Assembly (NCBI GenBank): GCA_038025085.1
Contig: CM076142.1
Coordinates: forward strand, 6,856,501-6,920,500
From: Tetragonia tetragonoides
Taxonomy: Eukaryota > Streptophyta > Magnoliopsida > Caryophyllales > Aizoaceae
Reading direction: 5' to 3'
DNA length: 64,000 nt
Under the pieces are notes generated by a model. That model was given only the letters and a program-made list of their open reading frames with translations. It did no database searches and was not told the DNA's origin. Every line of letters begins with the position of its first letter. The first letter of the stretch is position 1. This document shows positions 51,724 through 62,681 of this stretch, one piece after another. Both the position numbers and the translations under genes were made by a program.

Positions 51724-52238
51724 CTACAACTCATCTTTGCGGGGCGTAACGGCTGACGATGATATAACGGATGACTGTGATATCAAGCGCCCACGCAGTC
51801 TCATACCGATTAATCCTAGGTTCCTTCCTGCAGGAGGAGAATCCCGCCGACGAACATCAACTGATTCAATGGATATATTGTAATAAGGGTCATAACCCCA
51901 ACTGAAAACAAGAATCAAACACAAAATAAACAAAAAAAAAAAGACATTTTTTGTTTCATTATTTATTTGTTCAATTAAAGTTAAACAAACTTTGCATAAA
52001 TTAAAATTCAAGAAGTTTATATATATAACCTCGGAGATCTTATATTCTTATATACATAGGCACGTAGTTGATCTACCTCTTGGTCTTTCCTTTGAGCATC
52101 TTCTTTCAACTTGTCAATCTCATCTTGTAGCTCCGAAACACGATCAACAAGTTGTTGTATTTTGGTCGTCCTCGACTTTTGTTTCTTGACAATGCCGATT
52201 TTGTTCTTGTTATTACGATTACTCTGTTTTTTCTTCAT
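51724..52238 (-). CDS. Small coiled-coil protein, unknown function (predicted)
   Basis: Exons 52238-52030 and 51901-51724 join in frame (209 + 178 nt) for 128 residues. The N-terminus is basic (MKKKQSNRNNKNKIG). A heptad-like coiled coil follows (about 28-58, LVDRVSELQDEIDKLKEDAQ), and the second exon gives GYDPYYNISIES and a Ser/Arg-rich end. No family recognised. The 5' leader shares GCAATAGTTTTC and TTTCTAAAACCC (plus strand) with the leaders of the RBR copies at 54.6 and 56.6 kb, and a TTGCAAGATC..CTTAAG stretch with the latter, so it may be a rearranged offshoot of that family. The splice sites are plausible but unproven; it could also be a decayed piece. Confidence 0.5.
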
Positions 52239-53339
52239 CTTCTTCGGCCTTAAGACGATCTTGCAAATTGGTTAGGTAGGTTTGTGGCAATAGTTTTCCG
52301 TTTTCTAAAACCCTAGTCACTGTGGTCGATCGTGGATACTTATGAATAAAAAAAAAATAGTGATGAATCCGGTCACAGAAATCTTATTTCGGGCCAGAAA
52401 TCTCCATAAACAGAGCCCATTGATTCATGGACTGGCCAATGTGAAGTTATTCTCCCTGTTATCTAGATTATTAAGCTAAAATTAAACAACTATATTACAC
52501 GTACACGGTATACATGTATAACTTTCTAGCTATTTCTAATACTCAATAATCTACAAGCCCGTGCAGCCTGGACGGCCTCCTCTAGTTTTGTAGGCTCTTT
52601 AGGCCCCGAGGAGTTCCCTCTCGCTTGTTGTGGCCATTAGGTTATATGTTTGTTTTTGGACTACTTGAATACACCTACACAACAACTTGGACAAGAAAAA
52701 AAAATGATATGGATGGACTTGTATAACTTCCGTTGACCCTAGCTGGCTACTGTGGCCCAGAATTCTCAATTATTTGTCTTTTTTTTTTTTGTTTCCTTCT
52801 TCAACCCAAGAAACAAGCCCAATGGTTCGTGGACTGGAATGCGGAGTATGATGATTCTTAAGTAATTATTTAATTTTCTTGTTTTTTTGTTTTTGTAAGG
52901 ATTGAGGCATCTAGATTTAGTTAAAAATTAAAGAGTTAAAAAGAAACGTTAACATATCTCTTAATATTTTTGAGTCTCTACTTTTGTATGAAAAGCTCTA
53001 CCAGGCCACCACCTCTGAGTTGGCCAATACTATGCTTTGTTGCCTGTTGACAAATAACAAGAAATTGAAATTCACACAAACATAATTTCAAAAGCATCTC
53101 AATTTGGATAAGAAACATAATAGAGTATACCACAGTGCCAACTAGTACACTGAAAGAAGATCAAGGGCAATTCGCACCAAAAAAAAAGAAAAAAGATCAA
53201 GGGCAATTAATCCCTAAAAACATTACACCAGACTCACTGTCAATTAACTTTAAGCAAAGGTGATATGGAGTATACAAGACTATAAGTACTCAGCTACAGC
53301 AACTTTTCACTGTCAGTAAGAAATAGGAGTATTATTTGC
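52239..53339. other. Intergenic, nothing recognised
   Basis: Contains the probable 5' leader of the coiled-coil gene (to about 52330) and the 3' flank of the RBR-RS copy. No gene supported between them. Confidence 0.45.
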
Positions 53340-54551
53340 CTAGCTAATATGGTGAATCCTATCTTGAACTGGATGAAGAACTGCTTGAATAACTCCCCCT
53401 CCTCGTACTACAAGTTCTCCTTCGCCGTCTAGGAGAGTAACTACGTGAGGCGGTGGAGCTGCTGGAAGAGTGCTGGAGGAGCTGCTGGAAGAGCTGCTGG
53501 AGGAGCTGCAATATCGGCTCCTTCGATAGTACCTATCCCTATCTTCAGAGGAGTAGCTACGGCTCCTACGACGACCAACTGGAGAATAATAACCATACCG
53601 GTTGAGCCTTTCTTGTGGTGACCTCCTACGGTAGTATGGAGAGACTGATCTCGAACACGACCGATGACTTCTTGGACGCGGCCTGTAATTGGGCCAGTAT
53701 GGCCTATCTCTCCTGGATCTCTCGCGGTCCAAATAAGTAGGTGAGTGACGCCCATCAGCAGCAGAACATGTGTTACCAGTAAACGACCAGTTTCCTCCAC
53801 ATAAAATACAGAACTCATGACCACACCTACATACTATATGATCACATCCATCAATCCTTTCTACAAAAAACCTACAATTTTTGCATCTCATCCAATTATT
53901 CTTCTTAACAAGCTCCTTAACCATACCATCTTCCTTAAACTCCTTACATTCTAAATCCCCATGCCAAGGAACCCTACACTGAGCACAAAACAACCTATGA
54001 CAATACGGACACTCTATGCAGTCATCCCTACTTCTACTTCACCATCATTCATCAACAACGCCGAACAATCCTTAAACGGACAGTAGACCTTCTGGGAAGC
54101 CATGATGGTAGCCTCACAAAGGGCACTTTCCCATCTCTCAAGTATTTCTTTAGGCATTATGTCCCTACAATTTAAGGGCTCAATCTTAATATCACAATTC
54201 TCATTAGGGCACATGACAGTGAGATTATTATTATCTTTAACATTAGTCCCTATATGACTCTTAATACATTCCTTGCAATACAAGTGATTGCACCCTCGAC
54301 TTTCAATCGTAGCATATCAGACAAACAATGGTGGAGGATTCACCACCTTCTTGCAAATTTTGATCTTCTTCTATGATCATCTGGTTCTTGAGTTTGTTAT
54401 TATTGACAATCTTTTGTTTGATATCGATATCACTTTCTGGTCTCTTGCTCATCCATATCTTGATCTTGTTAATGATATTACGTTGTATTTTCTTCATCTC
54501 TTTCATCTCCATCAGAAGATATTCCAAGCTGAAGTCTCTTTCTTCATCCAT
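53340..54551 (-). pseudogene. RBR E3 ligase copy with RS-rich tail, frame-broken and intron-less
   Basis: It starts MDEERDFSLEYLLMEMKE at 54551. RING1 begins CLICYD but is cut: relative to the neighbour copy, 23 bp between two GGG triplets are missing, which shifts the frame, and the CAA after it reads TGA. The rest of RING1 and the IBR start (GCNHLYCKECIKSH .. YCPFKDCSALL) follow, then a one-base loss near 54015. Next come the remaining IBR (CPYCHRLFCAQCRVPWHG) and a complete RING2 with the catalytic-type Cys (CKNCRFFVERIDGCDH, then CRCGHEFCILCGG). RING2 is continuous, without the intron found in the other copies. After it the frame reads an Arg/Ser-rich tail (RERSRRDRPYW .. RSHRSCSRSVSPYYRRRSP .. 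RRRSRSYSSEDRD) and a Ser run. An RS-like reading continues in another frame beyond it (SRSYSPRRRRR, stop 53359-53361). Ubiquitin ligase ancestry is clear; full function is unlikely. Confidence 0.85.
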
Positions 54552-55428
54552 AGATGTTATGTGTAGAACAAAGGGTATTTATTGGTTGCAATAGTTTTCT
54601 AAAACCCAAGGTTAGGGTTTATGAAATTAAAGATAAATTTTGCAATTTCTGCCGATTGAAGAAATTGACTCGAAGACCGTTTTATAGCAGCAGTTTAATC
54701 CGTATTCAACTCGTTTTATGGATTGCCCCAAATTTTAGAAATTTATGAACTCTTTTTTTTCTATAAAGATGGTCTCCTATTCGGGTTTTTTTTTTTTTTT
54801 TTTTGGTTAATATGAAGGACAGAAGGCTAATACAAGTTCGCTATAATCATCTCCAAAAACAGAGGAAGAAAAACAGAGCAACCTGGAAAACACATCAGAT
54901 TGGCGAATATCACTCTATCTGTAAACTCATTCGCTTTTTGGACCAAGTGCATCACCATTTACCACCTTATATGAGTCTTTTTTCTTTTTTTTTTGTTATG
55001 AAATCCAAAAAATTTACCAACGCTAATTCACTGTAATTCTACAGAATTACTTCTCTAAAACAAACATTGGTTGTTAAATATCATATACGGGAGAATGCAA
55101 ACCAAACATCGTCAGCCTTGAAATTGAAAATCAGGGGTGATGATTATTCATAGTAGTAATTCATATACAAGGATAGTAGATGACTAGATATAATAAGGCA
55201 TAAAGCAGGTTTTGAATTCAACAATCTAATGACAACTAATTCAATCTTGAATGCAAAACCTCTCAAACTTAAACTCTCTCTAGCAGGTATATACTTCTAC
55301 CAGAAACACAACTACTACTCTAGATAGATAGAATAATCGGACTTATCGTCGATCAACTCCCACTTTCCCATGGTGGTTAAAATCGAGCTGCACCCTGCGA
55401 ATTAATGAATCGAAACCAAGACTAACCT
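54552..55428. other. Intergenic, nothing recognised
   Basis: Holds the 5' leader of the RBR-RS copy and poly-T runs. No gene supported. Confidence 0.45.
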
Positions 55429-56551
55429 TCAACCTCGAAGTGCAGGCTGCTGGCTTGTTGAACATATGTGACCGCGATACCATTTTCTTCCACATAAAAT
55501 GCAGAACTCCCTACCACACCTATTATGAAAACAAATAACTTGTGGGGTTAATTGGGGATTTGGGGTTTTGTTTAATTAAACAAATTAAAAGAGAGTTGTT
55601 GAAAAACAATAAAATCAACAATAATAAGTCTCTTATGAAACCGGCTAAAGTAACCAAGCTTCAATGCAAGTATGAGGCGTCTCATCTTAAGGCCGCCTCA
55701 TACAAGTTTTTGTGCAAAACCAATAGTAACTCACCTGCATTTAATATGTTCACATCCATCAATCCTTTCCACAAAAAACCTACACTTTTTGCATCTCCTC
55801 CATTTATTCTCCTTAGCAATCTCCAAAAACATAGCATCTTCGTCTTTTGGCCTTCCATTACCCAAACAATCTAAATTAACTCCATGCCAAGGAACCCTAC
55901 ACTGAGCACAAAACAACCTATGACAATACGGGCACTTGCATGCACTCACCCTTACTTCTCCATCATTATCATTAATCAATAACGCCGAGCAATCCTTGAA
56001 AGGGCAGTAGAACTTTTGCGAACTAATGATAGCAGCCTCACAAAGGGCATCCTCCCACCTTTCAAGTACCTCTAAAGGTATCGTATCCCTACAATTTAAG
56101 GGCTCAATCTTAATACCACAATTCTCATTAGGGCAATTGATATTGAGAATACTATTTTGAACCTTAGCCCCTATGTGACTCTTAATACATTCCTTGCAAT
56201 ACAAGTGGTTGCACCCTTTCATCTCAAAAACCTCGTCCCTCGGCTTTTGATCGTAGCATATCATGCATAGAATGGTGGAGGACTCACCATCTTCTTGCAA
56301 TATTTTTCCCTTCTTCTTACTTCTTCTCTTCTTCTTCTTATTTTTCTTTTCTTCATCTTGAGTTTCTTCTTCTTGGCAGTCTCCTTTTCAATACGGCTTT
56401 GTTCATCACATTCATCTCCTGTGTCGTCCATGCAGCTCTTGATTTTATTATTAATACTACGTAATTTCTTTCCTTGATCTTCTTCTTAAGATCTTGCAAG
56501 CTAATCTCCTATTTACAAATATCTATCATTGAGGTCTCTTTCTTCTTTCAT
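55429..56551 (-). pseudogene. RBR E3 ligase copy with damaged N-terminus
   Basis: From about 56300 to 55735 the frame gives RING1 (CMICYDQKPRDEVFEMKGCNH), IBR (YCPFKDCSALL .. CPYCHRLFCAQC) and most of RING2 (CKKCRFFVERIDGCEHIKC). A GT-AG intron follows, then the last exon (55519-55429) CGREFCILCGRKW to LRG and stop. The Zn ligands and the RING2 Cys are intact. The N-terminus is not: the ancestral-looking ATG at 56551 (MKEERDLNDRYL) soon meets a stop. A second ATG (MDDTGDECDEQS) opens a Lys/Arg-rich frame different from the RING frame, which itself has no ATG after its upstream stop. So it is either a pseudogene or uses an unrecognised 5' exon. Confidence 0.75.
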
Positions 56552-56769
56552 AGAAGTAGGGTTTATGTTGTGTAGAACAGTCGCGTAGTTTCTAAAACCC
56601 TAGGTTTTTTATTTATCGATGGTGATATACGGAGTAATAATTAAAATCGGCGAATTTGGTTGCTTACATATTCAAGGGAAAATGAAAAAGAATTACGGCA
56701 GCACAAGGAGTTTTGTAACGGAAGGTTATTTTTTTCTCATCAAATAAAAAAAAAAAAAAAACGAGTGTT
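56552..56769. other. 5' leader region of the RBR copy
   Basis: Contains TTTCTAAAACCCTAGG (plus strand), shared with the leaders near 52.3 and 54.6 kb. Otherwise AT-rich. Confidence 0.45.
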
Positions 56770-57930
56770 ATTTGTCCCTCAACTTCATAATACCCACCCA
56801 TGGTTTCGGTGGTCCGATCACCTTTAAAGTGGATATCTAGTAAAATGGTCGTCCAAATCTAATAGCGACCTTAAAACCGACTCCAGTGTCTTCTGATATA
56901 TCTTCTAAGGGTGTCTCATGCAATATAGTGCCAAAATAACAACTTTCATCCAAATGCCTCCAAAAAACCCAAAAAACATGGATTATAACCTTTAATTTTC
57001 GACAGTCCGGACCGCAGTTGAGATTTTTTCCCAAAATTCTCCGGGGGGTCCAATGTGACCAAATAAGATCCCCGGTACCCCGGGAAGCTCAAATATATCT
57101 CTAAACTCCGTACTCACCAATGGTTTCGTTGTTCTGACCCTTAGAGTGGGTGTCTAGTAAAGTAGTCGTCCAAGCCTAGTAAGGACCCGATAACACACTA
57201 AGGGGGGGCTCCCATGTACCTTAGAGGTGTCTCGTGCGATATGGTGACAAGATAACAACTTTCATCTCAGGGCCTCCAAAAACCCCAAAAACGTGGATTA
57301 TAACCTTCAATTTCCAACTTTCCGGACCACAGTTGAGAATTTTTCCCAAACTTCTCCAATGGGTCTACTGTAACCAAATAAGATCCCTGGAAGCTCATAT
57401 GTATCTCTAACCTCCATACTCACTCATGGTTTCGTTGTTCCGAACCTTATAGTGGGTGTCTAGTAAAGTAGTCGTCCACACCTAATAAGGATCCGATAAC
57501 ACACCACAAAGGCTTCCCATGTACCTTAGGGGTGTCTTGTGCGATAGGGTGACAAAGTAACAACTTTCATCTCGGAACTTTCGACTTAAAAAACGTAAGA
57601 TTATAACCTTTAATTTCCGCTTTCCGGACCACAATTGAGAATTTTTCCCAAACTTCTTCAAGGTGTCCAATATGACCAAATAAGATCCCTGGTACCCCGG
57701 GAAGCTCATATGTATCTCTAACCTCCATACTCACACATGGTTTCGTTGTTCCGACTCTTAGAGTGCGTGTCTAGTAAAATAGTCGTCCAAGTCTATTAAG
57801 GACCCGAAAACACATCACAAGGGCCTCCCATGTACCTTAGGGGTGCCTTGTGCGATATGGTGACAAAATAGCAACTTTCATCTCAGAACCATCAAAAGCT
57901 CAAAAAGATTCTTAATTATAGACACGTGGA
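56770..57930 (+). repeat. Satellite array 2, about 310-bp unit, nearly four copies
   Basis: The landmark ATGGTTTCGxTGxTCCGA occurs at about 56800, 57120, 57426 and 57737. The unit contains CGTCCAAGCCTAxTAAGGAC, GCCTCCCATGTACCTTAGGG, GTGCGATATGGTGAC, CGTGGATTATAACCTT and TTTTTCCCAAACTTCTxCA. These match, in order, the reverse complement of array 1, so the two arrays are diverged members of one family in opposite orientation. Confidence 0.9.
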
Positions 57931-58290
57931 TGGTTTAAAACCTTTTTGTATATATCTCTACACATCCACTAACAAGCGTTGATAGAATTCCCAATTTATT
58001 TCCAACAAACTGTGATACTCGTATACTCCCTAATTAATTTCCAATAAAAATAGTTAAGTGGTCTAGTAAGACCAAATTACTAGACTGACTAAAACAGTCA
58101 AACAAAACGTTTCTGAATTCTCTTGGACAACTGAAAATTATACCTTTTCATTGAATCGACCATTCATTCCCCCAATGAACAAATTAAGTATAGTAACAAT
58201 ACTGGATCACTGTCTTCACATTACTCTAGGTTTTTTCTCTGGGAAATTACATTATATTTTGGGGAAAACATAAATCTGTTTGTTACACCT

Positions 58291-58300
58291 TTATAAATAT
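58291..58300 (+). promoter_or_regulatory. Putative TATA box of the intact RBR gene
   Basis: TTATAAATAT lies about 70 bp before the ATG at 58365, which suits a TATA box with a leader of about 40 nt. Confidence 0.55.
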
Positions 58301-58364
58301 GATCTTCTTCAACTAACATTTCTCTGATATTTTTTCTTCTAGCACCTCCAAAATTGGTGCATAA

Positions 58365-59468
58365 ATGGCTTCTGATAATATTGATTTGTATGTTGATGAA
58401 GCATACCTTTTAGCACTAATCAATGATGAACCAATTCCAATTTCTGATGAAAAATTTGCTCTACAATTACAATTCCAAGAAGCCCTTTTTTCCTCTTCAA
58501 CATCATATCCAATTTTCCCCACAAAAGATCACACCTTTTCTTCAATATCTATAAAAACAGAGGATCAAAAACAGAGCAACAAGAGAAACAGAGAAATAGG
58601 TGAATCATCGAACAGCAATCTCATGCTCTGTGGAATTTGCATGGAAACCAAACAAAACCCAGAAATATTCCAAGGTTTGAAACAATGTAACCACTTATTT
58701 TGCACTGATTGCATTGTTAAATACATTGGGTCAAAAATCAATGAAAACATATCCTCAGTTGAATGCCCTGAACCCAAATGTAAACGGGCCATTGAGCCCG
58801 AAATTTGTAGCTCCATTTTGCCTAAGGACGTGTTTGGGAGATGGGAAAATGCTCTATGTGAGTCTTTGATTTTGGGTTATCAGAAATTTTATTGCCCATT
58901 TAAGGATTGCTCTGTTTTACTGGCTGATGATGGAAATGAAGAGGTTAGGCAATCGGAGTGTCCGAATTGCCGTCGGTTGTTTTGCGCTCGGTGTCGGGTC
59001 GCATGGCACGTGGGTGTCACGTGCGAGGAGTTTCAGAGGTTAGGTTCTGATGAGAGAGAAAATGCAGATTTAATGGTGAAGAATCTTGCTAAGGATAAGG
59101 AATGGGGAAGGTGTTCTAGGTGCAAGTTCTATGTTGAGAAGACTGAGGGTTGTCTTCATATAACTTGCAGGTCAGGTTTTCTTTCACTCTTTAATTTGCT
59201 AGTTTTTGTTATATTAATTTTTTTTTGGAAAATATCATCGTTACTAGGCTAAAAGTTAAAGCTACTCGCAACTACAACTTTGAATAATCTTGCAGTTACA
59301 AATTATACATCTCACAAATTATAACTAGATTTGTCAAACATATACATGAACACTTGTATCATGATTATTATTTGTGAATGATTCAAATTTTTTTTGCCAA
59401 CATGTAGGTGTCGTTACGAGTTTTGCTACAAGTGCGGAACCCAGTGGAGTAGTAATCACGGTTGTTAA
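58365..59468 (+). CDS. RBR-type E3 ubiquitin ligase (RING1-IBR-RING2), intact
   Basis: Exons 58365-59170 and 59408-59468 join in frame (806 + 61 nt), 288 residues. RING1: C89, C92, C108, H110, C113, C116, C134, C139. IBR: C177, C182, C199, C202, C207, C210, H215, C220. RING2: C250, C253, then C263 in KTEGCLH, which by analogy with ARIADNE/HHARI is the active-site Cys that takes ubiquitin from the E2 before transfer, then C268, C270, C275, C278. The N-terminal 85 residues have a helix-like FALQLQFQEALF stretch. There is no ARIADNE C-terminal domain, so it belongs to the short plant RBR group. The intron splits the Arg codon after C268, the same place as in the 55.4 and 60.2 kb copies. Expected role: ubiquitin transfer to unknown substrates. 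Confidence 0.92.
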
Positions 59469-60148
59469 TGGTGAGTATTGAGCTATTGGAGTCTTGAAAC
59501 CGAAAACTATATTTTTGTTGGACGATATTTTAGCGGGTATCGGGTAAAGTCATGGAAAGGGCTTATGAATTTTAAATTTTGTCCAAAAAAAAATGGGACT
59601 ATTATGTTGTCAATTTGAAATATGAAACTTGAATTTTGCTTGGATGGATCAAAGTTTTATTTTTTTGTAAAGCAGAGCAATATATATTTAACATTATTTC
59701 TCTTGAAGTTTAAAGGAAAGCGAAGAGACTAGTGATAATGGTTCTAAAATCACGGTTGTGTATACAACCCATGATTTTTACTTTTTGGTAAGTTTAAAAA
59801 TGTATCTACTCCCTCTTTGCTACTAGCTAATGTGCTAGATATGAATTATGTAGCCTCGAAGAGTAACTAAATGGAATAGATTTAAAGTCCACATAAGATA
59901 AATGCAACTATGTATGCAAATTGCAAAGTGGTTAGAGTAACTTGTCCCAAAAAGCATAATTGTCCCTATAAGAATGATGCTAGCAGAGAGGTGTCAAGTG
60001 TAGAAAATAAATTATGATCATTAATATAACAATTTATAACAATAGTAGTATCACTTAGAATGGATCAACCCCATTGAGTCCCTCATTCAAAATGAAGCTC
60101 CATTCAAGAGTTGAAGTCTATTTCTCTCAAAAAAGGAAAAAAAAGATT
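59469..60148. other. Intergenic, nothing recognised
   Basis: AT-rich DNA between converging RBR genes; probably both 3' regions. Confidence 0.45.
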
Positions 60149-60312
60149 TTAAGAGTATTGTTGTCCCCCGCGACATTCATAGGAACCACAGCCCGTAGAA
60201 CCATTCCTTGAACCACATTCGTAGCAAAATCTACATCCACACCTTGATTTGAAAAAAGAAAACAAATTAAAACCAGTAAATGAAATAAATTATGAACAAT
60301 TTAAAGAGACCG

Positions 60313-60569
60313 GCTTTGTTTGATTCACCTTAATTTACTTAAATTCAGTTCAGTCTAGTTTATGTGTAACTTTATCACTCATATAACTTTTTATTCCGAA
60401 ATAATTTCATAATAATAATTATGTCATGGAAAAGATCTCAAAGCATACTTTCAAATGAGTTCAATATTGACTATGTTTGGACGAACTTTAAATGGTTAAC
60501 AGTCAAGTTTAAAAAATCAATTCAGTTCAATTCAGATCAGTTTTATCCAGGTAAATCAGACAGAGCTTA
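60313..60569. mobile_element. Possible MITE in the last intron of the RBR pseudogene
   Basis: The ends GGCTTTGTTTGATT and (minus strand) AGCTCTGTCTGATT, each followed by TTCAGTTCA-like motifs in inverted order, suggest a degenerate terminal-inverted-repeat element. No target duplication seen, so this is tentative. Confidence 0.35.
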
Positions 60570-60570
60570 A

Positions 60571-60606
60571 GTACGTAAGTATGTACGTATGTACGTATGT
60601 ATATAC
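60571..60606. repeat. (GTAC/GTAT)n microsatellite
   Basis: A run of TACGTA/TATGTA tetranucleotides; a similar short run lies at 60666-60676 beside the splice donor. Confidence 0.7.
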
Positions 60607-61627
60607 CTCAAGGATCTCAAGTAATACCTCTCAAATAAGTAATACGGCGTAATAATAATGAAGTTACGTACGTACCTACAAGCAATACGATGACAGCCTT
60701 CTGCCCTCTCCACATAAAACATACAATTAGGGCACCTCTTCCAGTTCTTGTGCATGGCAAGTTTCCTAAGCAAAACATCTCCATTTGTTTCACACATTTT
60801 TTGGAACTCCTTACAATTCATCTCATCATGCCAAACAACATTACACTTGTTACAAAATTGTCCCTTGCAATATCAGCACTCATTCGGCCCTTCTTTTTTC
60901 TTTGTTTTAGGTAGGAATTTTGAGTACTTTTTAATTAAATATCCAAATCCAAATTTTTGCATGGCCACCCGAATTTTTTCTTGCTACTCTTTTCTTTCAC
61001 CACCTTTGCGGCCACGCAGTTCGGATAAGGGCAGTAAAGCGTCGTAGAAGCTAAAATCGTTGCCTCCGATAGGGCACTTATTATTATTTGCATTCATGTC
61101 ATATGGTAAAAATCAATTTAACTCAAAGTTGGCATATTAGCTTTACAATCGATCCTAAGAAAATAGGACACACATTTTTTGTCCTACGAATATAACATCA
61201 ACAAACATTAACTCTTGAGGCCCTCGATACGTACATTAGGTGTCAGGTTCAAATCCAAAAGGTTAATCTTGAAATACGGTCTAAATTAACCACAGTAAAA
61301 GCTGAAACATTCACAGTAAATTAGGCGCTTGAGATCTTAATAAACTGCTTACCTATCAAAGACTTGTTTAGGGATGAGACTAATGCAGCTTTGAGGATCA
61401 ATCACCACTCTGCAATCAACATTAGGGCATCTAATGGTTGAGATATCAATTTCGACTTTGGCGACAATATATTTGGTGATACATTCCGTACAGAAGGACA
61501 TCTTGCAGCAAATGGGCTTTTGGGCCTGAAAAATGGAGTCCATGGGCTTCAAATCCATACATATTGCACAAGAAAAAGAAAGACTCCCTTTGCCATTGCC
61601 TGGGAGTATTTTGCTACTATCTGGCAT

Positions 61628-62681
61628 CACCAAATTGTTTTTGGAACAGAAATTTGCCAAAATACTCCGAGATTTCTTTTAGCTGAATGTTCTCTTTGCC
61701 TCGCAAATAAAAGGAGGTGATAGAAGTATGGGTCATGTCTTTCAGAGTAGTCGAGGTCAACTCGCGCTCACCCGTCGTATATTGATAGTATTGCTTGCTG
61801 GTTAATCCTTAGCTAAGCAATGAGATAAATGCAAAGTATTCCTAATCCTACAAGGCTACAACTACTAGATACAAACTACACAGAAATTACATCTATATAG
61901 TAGTTTTTTAGTTACACTATAATTCTCTTGTATTATCTCAAACATATACGTAATTGTATAACCTTAGTTTCATGCAAACTATATGAAGCTCTCTGAAAGA
62001 CAAATCAATTACTAGCTCCCTCGCTATGGTTCGCTCGAATGCAGCTATATCTCCAATAATCACATGACTGTAAAGGCTGAAGGTTCTAACTAAAAGAGTT
62101 TCTCTGTATTGAATAAAAGGTTTCCTATACTGACCCCTTTTAATTTGCTCTAAGTTGGAGCTTGTGAATTGTGATAGACAATTAGATAAGCATACGTTAT
62201 TGAAACATACGTATGAAAAAGGAATTCATTTTAGTTTACCTTGCTTGCTCTTAAGTACTTGTTTAGTGTACCAATCAAACTCAAACTTATAACAAACATT
62301 TCCCTAGCTCATAACAAAGCATCTTTTAAAGATAAAAACCCTACTTACTTTTTGACCTCATATGTATGCCATATAAAGTCCGTCATCACAAAGAACATGT
62401 TTCGCAAATGTCAACTATCATAACTAGTAACATTGCTAGCTAACACCTATACGACTACCAACGACGTCAATTTGAAACCTGTATTTAACAATTTATATAT
62501 GCACCTTTAAAATCGCCCACGGAAAAATGTGTGACATTCATTTCGAAGTAGATATTTGTAAACCACGGCTTTATGTTTTTAGCTAAGATTTTCAACCAAC
62601 AATCATCTATTTCTTCACGAATAACCACGAGACGAGAGTGTGTAATATACACACATTGCATATTTGACATTTCCAACTTAC
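61628..62681. other. Region between the two RBR first exons
   Basis: No exon of the RBR family and no other gene seen. Only short frames without domains. Confidence 0.5.

Larger units (their letters stand above)
60149..61627 (-). pseudogene. RBR E3 ligase copy, broken
   Basis: First exon 61627-61353 (MPDSSKILPGNGKGS) gives RING1 (CAICMDLKPM .. CCKMSFCTEC .. CPNVDC) and ends VFDR at GT. The next exon (from about 61073) reads ALSEATILASTTLYCPYPNC, and could join after losing the usual Trp-Glu. It then changes frame near 60955-60970 and has an in-frame TGA just after EC (about 60876) where the family has a Pro, before YCKGQFCNKCNVVWHDEMNC and RING2 (CPNCMFYVERAEGCHRIAC, ending at donor 60675-60674). 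Last exon 60242-60149: CGCRFCYECGSRN .. QQYS and stop. Domain order and introns are kept, but two lesions make a full protein unlikely. Confidence 0.75.
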
